Shown: piece by piece, positions 61,101 to 64,000 of the stretch
How the letters are laid out: each line of letters opens with the position of its first letter
How positions within the stretch are numbered: position 1 is the first letter of the stretch
Source: Branchiostoma floridae
Lineage: Eukaryota > Chordata > Leptocardii > Amphioxiformes > Branchiostomatidae
NCBI RefSeq assembly: GCF_000003815.2
Contig: NC_049994.1
Span: 7,526,424-7,590,423 of the forward strand
Direction: 5' to 3'
Length of the DNA stretch: 64,000 bases
Position numbers and translations under genes: made by a program
Notes under the pieces: model-generated
What the model saw: only the letters and a program-made list of their open reading frames with translations
The model's database searches: none
What the model was told of the DNA's origin: nothing

Positions 61101-62799
61101 AGTGAGGCCGTACCAGCGCTTTGTAACAAGTGGCCTTGACCCTAGATGGAAAATGGGTCAAGTTGCGCCGAATGACTCCTAGGACCTTACCAGCTTTGCT
61201 AGTGGCGTGGTTGATATGGGTGTCCCACCGCAGATCGTTGGACAGTTGTATTCCAAGATAGGGGTAGGACTTAACACCGGTGAGGGCTTCTCCACAGAAG
61301 GAGTACTGAGTTAAGATGGGGTGCTTCTTACGGGTGTTATGGAGGATGACATATAGAGGGGTTGAACAACATAAGCCAACCATTTTGCCATTCTGTTAAC
61401 GCATCGAGGTCAGACTGCAGACCTTGGGCGTCAGAAGGCTTGCTGATAGTTCGATAAATCAAGCAATCGTCAGCAAATAGTCGAACATGTGAGTCTACGG
61501 AATCGGGTAGGTCGTTAATATAGAGCAGGAATAGCAGAGGGCCTAACACAGTACCCTGCGGAACTCCAGAGGTGACCTTGACAGCTTTAGATGTTCCACG
61601 GTCAAAGACAACACTCTGGGTTCTCTCCGTAAGGAAGGCCCTAAGCCAAGACTGAAGGAAGCCAGAAATACCATAGAGCTCGAGCTACTAGTAGGAACTT
61701 CATTTAAGAAACACATTTGTTACACCAGTGTGCATTCTTGGAACATTTTTTAGGCTGTAACCACTTTAATGTAACATATTTCTTATACACAAAATGTACT
61801 TTGAACACGGAATGTCATTTTGCTTAAACTGTTGTGTTTTGCCTCTCTTGTAATATTCAATTGTTATTTTCAATTGTGCTTGTTGTCCTCTTCCTTGTGA
61901 GGTCTTTTTTTCCTTCAAAAGGCCATCACCAATTCATTGTGATTTCTTTTTTTTCATAGCTCACTACATGGCAAAATTTCACATCTTTATCTGAAGCTAT
62001 AAACATTCATAATGATTTAGGAATCAGCAAATAGTAGCACGAGTATGTTTGAATGTAGTTTGTTTGAATCAGATTCTATAGTCTACCATTCTAAGTCTAG
62101 AGTGACTCTACTTTTACCCAACCACAAACAACAGCACCATCTCCTGATTTCTGATGATAAATGTTAGCATTGTCATTTAAATAACGCATTTATCATTTCT
62201 TCTTTTTTAGACTCATGACCAGTATGTGGGACTTTCGGGACATCATTGACAAGGAAATTGCCGCCATTTCTGGTCACTCACGACCACACCAGTTCACAGC
62301 CAAGCTTGTAAGTGGAAAAGTCCAACTAAAAGCAAAGCTGTGGCCCGACCCCGAGGAACCAGAAGTTGACATCCCTGTGAATAGATTCATCCCCCAATTC
62401 CCCAAATGCACATCTGTAAAAGAGTGGAAAATAAATGAGCTTGACAGTAGAATAGTAGAACACAAGATTGCATTGAAGTCAGTTGAAGAAGATTTAGAAA
62501 AGTGGGCAGAAACCCCAATGGACAAAGTTTCCTTCACCACATTTTGGACAAAATTCTTAGTAGATGAGGAAAGGCAACCAGGAAAACCAGCTTGGAGGTT
62601 GAGTCACCTTAAACATCATATGCCACCCCTGGATGAAAAATCAGTTATTAATGATGAAACAAGGGCTTCATTGGAGAAATTAAGCAGAAAGAACAAAGCA
62701 CCAATTCAAATTGTGGTGAAGGGGAAACCAGGAAACAGGAAAAGAAAACTGCAAAAGGCAGATGTTCAGAGGTCATGTCCAAAAAAGGCACGAAAGTAA
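46143..62799 (+). CDS. Gene R: Ulp1-type protease fused to a DUF7869-like DDE transposase, 23 exons, 1004 aa
   Basis: Exons: 46143-46229, 47580-47666, 48146-48193, 49010-49111, 49245-49307, 50029-50120, 50525-50603, 51070-51120, 51458-51502, 51830-51888, 52313-52360, 52564-52635, 53156-53286, 53664-53759, 54231-54299, 54944-55256, 55731-56025, 56864-56985, 58403-58532, 59231-59389, 60159-60281, 60627-60781, 62211-62799. All GT-AG, phases matching throughout. Residues ~30-218: Ulp1/SENP cysteine protease (DGEWLPDLIIEEYLKL; His125 in DHW; Asp142 in LLLDS; Gln191 and Cys197 in PQQTNGDDCG). Residues ~219-376: basic linker. Residues 377-620: Cys-rich, CGCGRDCC (404-411) and CTEC (586-589), probably zinc-binding. 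Residues ~640-808: RNase H-like candidate with Asp646 (IIIDSMDQ), Asp731 (LQLDNSAKE), Glu770/Asp771/Asp773 (GHTHEDIDQ). Lys-rich tail. Likely nuclear transposase with a deSUMOylase-like module. No stop or frameshift seen. A 5' non-coding exon is possible. Confidence 0.9.
46609..46825. repeat. Long palindrome (hairpin MITE) in gene R intron 1
   Basis: 'gacggtgcgcaaagagttac' at the left is mirrored by 'gtaactctttgcgtgccgtc' at the right. The arms continue inward through 'caagccctgccatgcacaca' and 'ccagctggcctc' to a small centre near 46715-46735, where 'aggacgttacatcaggtaacgtcctt' forms an inner hairpin. Confidence 0.85.
46944..47324. mobile_element. MITE with AAGACCCCTTTCACACTAA ends
   Basis: 'aagacccctttcacactaa' is mirrored by 'ttagttagtgtgaatggggt' plus 'ctt'. 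Inside, 'gcagtgtgaacgttcc' hints at further symmetry. Located in intron 1 of gene R. Confidence 0.8.
53300..53417. repeat. Two-unit 58 bp tandem duplication
   Basis: 'atttatcagtttacagtatg' through 'cgacggtacattacac' occurs twice head to tail, essentially identical, just inside the intron after exon 13. Confidence 0.9.
53551..54102. repeat. 34 bp perfect inverted repeat bracketing exon 14
   Basis: 53551-53584 and 54069-54102 are exact reverse complements ('gttgaagtggcacccacaca' start). They enclose exon 14 and lie just upstream of its duplicate, exon 15. Confidence 0.85.
53610..54305 (+). repeat. Tandem duplication of gene R exon 14/15
   Basis: The acceptor region plus exon ('tttccgacaacaaattgagg', 'tattattattttgcag', 'tgaatgactccctccatgat') occurs at ~53622-53760 and ~54190-54300. 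Both exons have phase 1 on each side, so either or both can be spliced in frame. Exon 14 has in addition an internal doubling of the basic KGKFRRK motif. Confidence 0.9.
54364..54650. repeat. Palindromic MITE in gene R intron 15
   Basis: 'acatcctcctatatgcaggg' plus 'acatccaacagccaa' at the left is mirrored by 'ttggctgttggatgtccctg' plus 'cataggaggatgt' at the right. The arms extend ~70 bases. Confidence 0.85.
55348..55524. mobile_element. MITE with TGCAGTAGAAGCC ends in gene R intron 16
   Basis: 'tgcagtagaagccgcttaat' is mirrored by 'attaactggcttctactgca'. The interior 'ttatccggccggtgca' and 'ggaccgcacc' matches 20991-21164. Confidence 0.8.
56340..56655 (+). mobile_element. 3' end of a non-LTR retrotransposon with (ATTC)n tail
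   Basis: A decayed C-terminal frame is followed by 'gcaaaaacatacaataaagg' and 'tcttcattcattcattcatt'. The AATAAA-like motif plus simple tail identifies a retroelement 3' end. It lies in gene R intron 17. Confidence 0.6.
57152..57846. mobile_element. hAT-like non-autonomous element with 8-bp target duplication
   Basis: Direct repeats 'gtctttag' lie at 57144-57151 and 57847-57854. The ends 'catgatgcaaaaaatgaaac' plus 'ggttctat' and its mirror 'atagagccgtttcattttttt' plus 'gcatcatg' are inverted. The left extremity has lost the outer 'ggccccgtt' seen at the right. It lies in intron 18 of gene R. Confidence 0.8.
58565..58990. repeat. Repeat region with a ~37 bp-arm palindrome in gene R intron 19
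   Basis: At 58836-58950, 'catatagaatacaacacggt' plus 'gtattccgcatcaccc' is mirrored by 'gggtgatacggaatacaccg' plus 'tgttgtattctatatg' around a GC-rich loop. A related arm ('cagtgtattccgtgtcaccc') occurs at 28638-28660 in the decarboxylase intron. Confidence 0.8.
59937..59968. repeat. (GA)n microsatellite
   Basis: Imperfect gagaga run in gene R intron 20. Confidence 0.85.
60925..61690 (-). pseudogene. 5'-truncated LINE reverse-transcriptase fragment
   Basis: Minus-strand reading shows SGVPQGTVLGPLLF, then the catalytic FADD box (HVRLFADDCLIY), then after a frameshift near 61380 the downstream segment with YLGIQLSNDLRWDTHI and a C-terminal RPHLEYSAIVWDP motif. These are standard non-LTR (jockey/CR1-like) reverse-transcriptase signatures. 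Only the palm-to-C-terminus remains and the frame is broken, so it is inactive. It is antisense in the last intron of gene R. Confidence 0.88.
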
Positions 62800-62829
62800 A
62801 GGTTTGACTGCATGAAAAAAGTCAACTCC

Positions 62830-62963
62830 AATAAAGTTAACTCCATTTCATGTCAAAGTCTAAGCCTATGGGGTAATATTATGCACATCGTTGATGATGA
62901 TAATGTTTTTGTTTTCAATGTTATTGTACCTCACACAATAGTTGATCATCGTGTGTTAATAAA
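62830..62963 (+). terminator. Polyadenylation signals of gene R
   Basis: AATAAA hexamers at 62830-62835 and 62958-62963, 31 and 159 bases after the TAA stop and before the right subterminal array. Confidence 0.6.
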
Positions 62964-63107
62964 GGGTAAACACCCTGAGTGGTACATCATAAGATACATG
63001 ACATTGTGTAAAGCCTGATTGGTTGGTCAAAGAAACCACAATTAGCATACAAGGTGGTTTATGACTTGGGTTTCCCTTCCAGACACATAAGACTATGGAA
63101 TGTACCA

Positions 63108-63630
63108 TTACTCAAAGTAGTTTAGTATTTAGTTGATAGTACCCTGAAGTCTTCCAGACTGTAGTTTTCTTACATGCTCCAATGATTCAAGCCTATCAGG
63201 GCACCCCACCCTTACTACCTGTTAGGAGACTGATGTAGAGTTCACATTTCATGTAGTGTAGCATTCTGAGAAGCTCAGATTTCTTGATGCTATTATATTT
63301 TGTTTGAAGTGATGTTCCTAGTACCATTTTTTTCATGTAAATGTTACTACCCAACAAGTAAGGTTGAATAAAGCAGTAGTTCAGAATTTAGTTGATAGTA
63401 CCTTGCAGTCTTCCAGACTGTAGTTTTCTTACATGCTCCAATGATTAGCTTATCAGGGCACCCCAACCTTACTACCTGTTTCTAGACTGATGTAGAGTTC
63501 ACAAATTTTCATGTAGTGTAGCATTCTGAAGATTTCATGATGCTGTTATATTTTGTTTGAAGTGATGTTCCTACTATTACTGTTTCATGTAAATATATCC
63601 AACAAGTAAGTTTGAATAAAACAAGTTTTA
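63108..63630. repeat. Right subterminal array, two ~252 bp units
   Basis: Mirror image of the left array: 'gatgttccta' at 63311 and 63563, each preceded by 'tcatgtagtgtagcattctg' and 'actgtagttttcttacatgc'. Only two units are present versus four on the left. Confidence 0.92.
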
Positions 63631-63632
63631 AG

Positions 63633-63781
63633 GCACACCTATGTCCTGTGTGGTATGTGTTATTTAAGCCATATATCTTCACCCCCGACCTTTTGAAATT
63701 TTTTCTTACCTGTCAGTCCAATTTGTTTCTGAAAAAATCCGAGACGCAATAAATTAATTTGGTGTGGCATTGGGTGGTAAC
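63633..63781 (-). repeat. Right terminal inverted repeat (outer part)
   Basis: Reverse complement of 34678-34830, beginning inward at 'ggcacacctatgtcctgtgt' and ending 'ggtgtggcattgggtggtaa' plus c. Confidence 0.92.
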
Positions 63782-63988
63782 ACTAGTTCACCATTATCCA
63801 CGGGGTAACCTATATCCGTTTGTTTTAAAGTTGGGGTATCTAGGGATCAGGTCGATGGATGACGGTTTCAAACTGCATAATTTGAAAATATTACAATTTG
63901 AAACCAAAGCCTGGCAACTTGACATGCCTAAAATTCCTTGTTAAAAACACAACGGATAAAGGGCACCCACAGATAAAGATGAACTAGT
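63782..63988. mobile_element. MITE abutting the right end of the giant element
   Basis: Ends 'actagttcaccattatcc' and 'ggataaagg...gataaagatgaactagt' are inverted relatives. A partial copy lies at 32593-32700. It directly adjoins the last matched base of the terminal repeat, so it hides or has split the target site. Confidence 0.7.
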
Positions 63989-64000
63989 AGTAGTATATAA

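Larger units (their letters stand above)
34678..63781. mobile_element. Giant (~29.1 kb) two-gene DNA transposon with long terminal inverted repeats
   Basis: The ends are mirror images. 'gttaccagtcaatgtcacac' at the left corresponds to 'ggtgtggcattgggtggtaac' read in reverse at the right, and the match continues inward ~150 bases with few mismatches, then through subterminal ~250 bp tandem units. Inside are two intact divergent genes, one running out to each end: a coiled-coil/Tudor-like gene (36057-42392, -) and an Ulp1 plus DDE-like gene (46143-62799, +). No other long mirrored pair encloses them. I found no clear target-site duplication; the right flank is occupied directly by a MITE (63782-63988). 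No DNA polymerase, capsid or integrase of the Polinton type is present. Nested insertions account for a few kb. Classification as a DNA transposon is inference from architecture. Confidence 0.8.

Noticed and set aside
60976-61549. Minus-strand frames as a host gene
   Set aside because: They carry non-LTR reverse-transcriptase motifs (FADD) with a frameshift, so they are a LINE remnant.
34678-63781. Polinton/Maverick interpretation of the giant element
   Set aside because: Length and long terminal repeats would fit, but no protein-primed DNA polymerase, retroviral-type integrase, packaging ATPase or capsid frame exists between the repeats.
34678-63781. Inverted terminal match as an assembly artefact
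   Set aside because: The two ends differ by scattered substitutions and by unit number (four versus two), so they are not a copied contig edge. Long-read confirmation would still be useful.

Overview
This window is animal nuclear DNA. It shows split genes with consensus GT-AG introns, polyadenylation signals, a very high density of inverted-repeat insertions, tRNA-derived SINEs and LINE remnants, and three runs of N. The protein orthologues, the recurrent repeat families and the high insertion polymorphism fit an invertebrate deuterostome. A lancelet (Branchiostoma) is my best guess, but this is inference.

Layout. 1-5771: intergenic, with a TA microsatellite, a 1.08 kb dispersed repeat, small MITEs and two N gaps. 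5772-17865 (+): a complete 13-exon sorting nexin 4 gene (433 aa, PX-BAR), whose introns hold many MITEs, a 1.34 kb hAT-like element with an 8-bp target duplication, and a partial duplicate of the PX-core exon. 17944-24600: a second 1.08 kb repeat and other repeats, no gene seen. 24631-33065 (-): 11 exons of a PLP-dependent acidic amino-acid decarboxylase of the CSAD/GADL1 type, lacking its first ~85-90 codons.

34678-63781: the main discovery, a ~29.1 kb segment bounded by long inverted repeats. Each end has an outer ~150 bp near-identical terminal inverted repeat, followed by ~250 bp subterminal tandem units (four on the left, two on the right, in mirrored orientation). Between them lie two divergently transcribed, intact, intron-rich genes. 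Gene L (-, 42392-36057, 5 exons, 706 aa) has an SR/serine-rich repeat region, a coiled coil and a Tudor-like C-terminus. Gene R (+, 46143-62799, 23 exons, 1004 aa) fuses an N-terminal Ulp1/SENP-type cysteine protease with all catalytic residues to Cys-rich putative zinc modules and a C-terminal DUF7869-like, RNase H/DDE-like domain. Both genes have open frames with matching splice phases throughout. I read this as a giant two-gene DNA transposon whose transposase carries its own deSUMOylase-like module. It appears to sit in a 5' intron of the decarboxylase gene, because that gene's missing 5' exons are absent on the near side.

The giant segment itself carries nested passengers: a Harbinger-like element inside another MITE in the central region between the two promoters, hAT-like and palindromic MITEs in introns, and a 5'-truncated LINE reverse transcriptase in the last intron of gene R. 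All exon models were built by hand from splice sites and frame continuity. Family names rest on recognised motifs, not on database searches.
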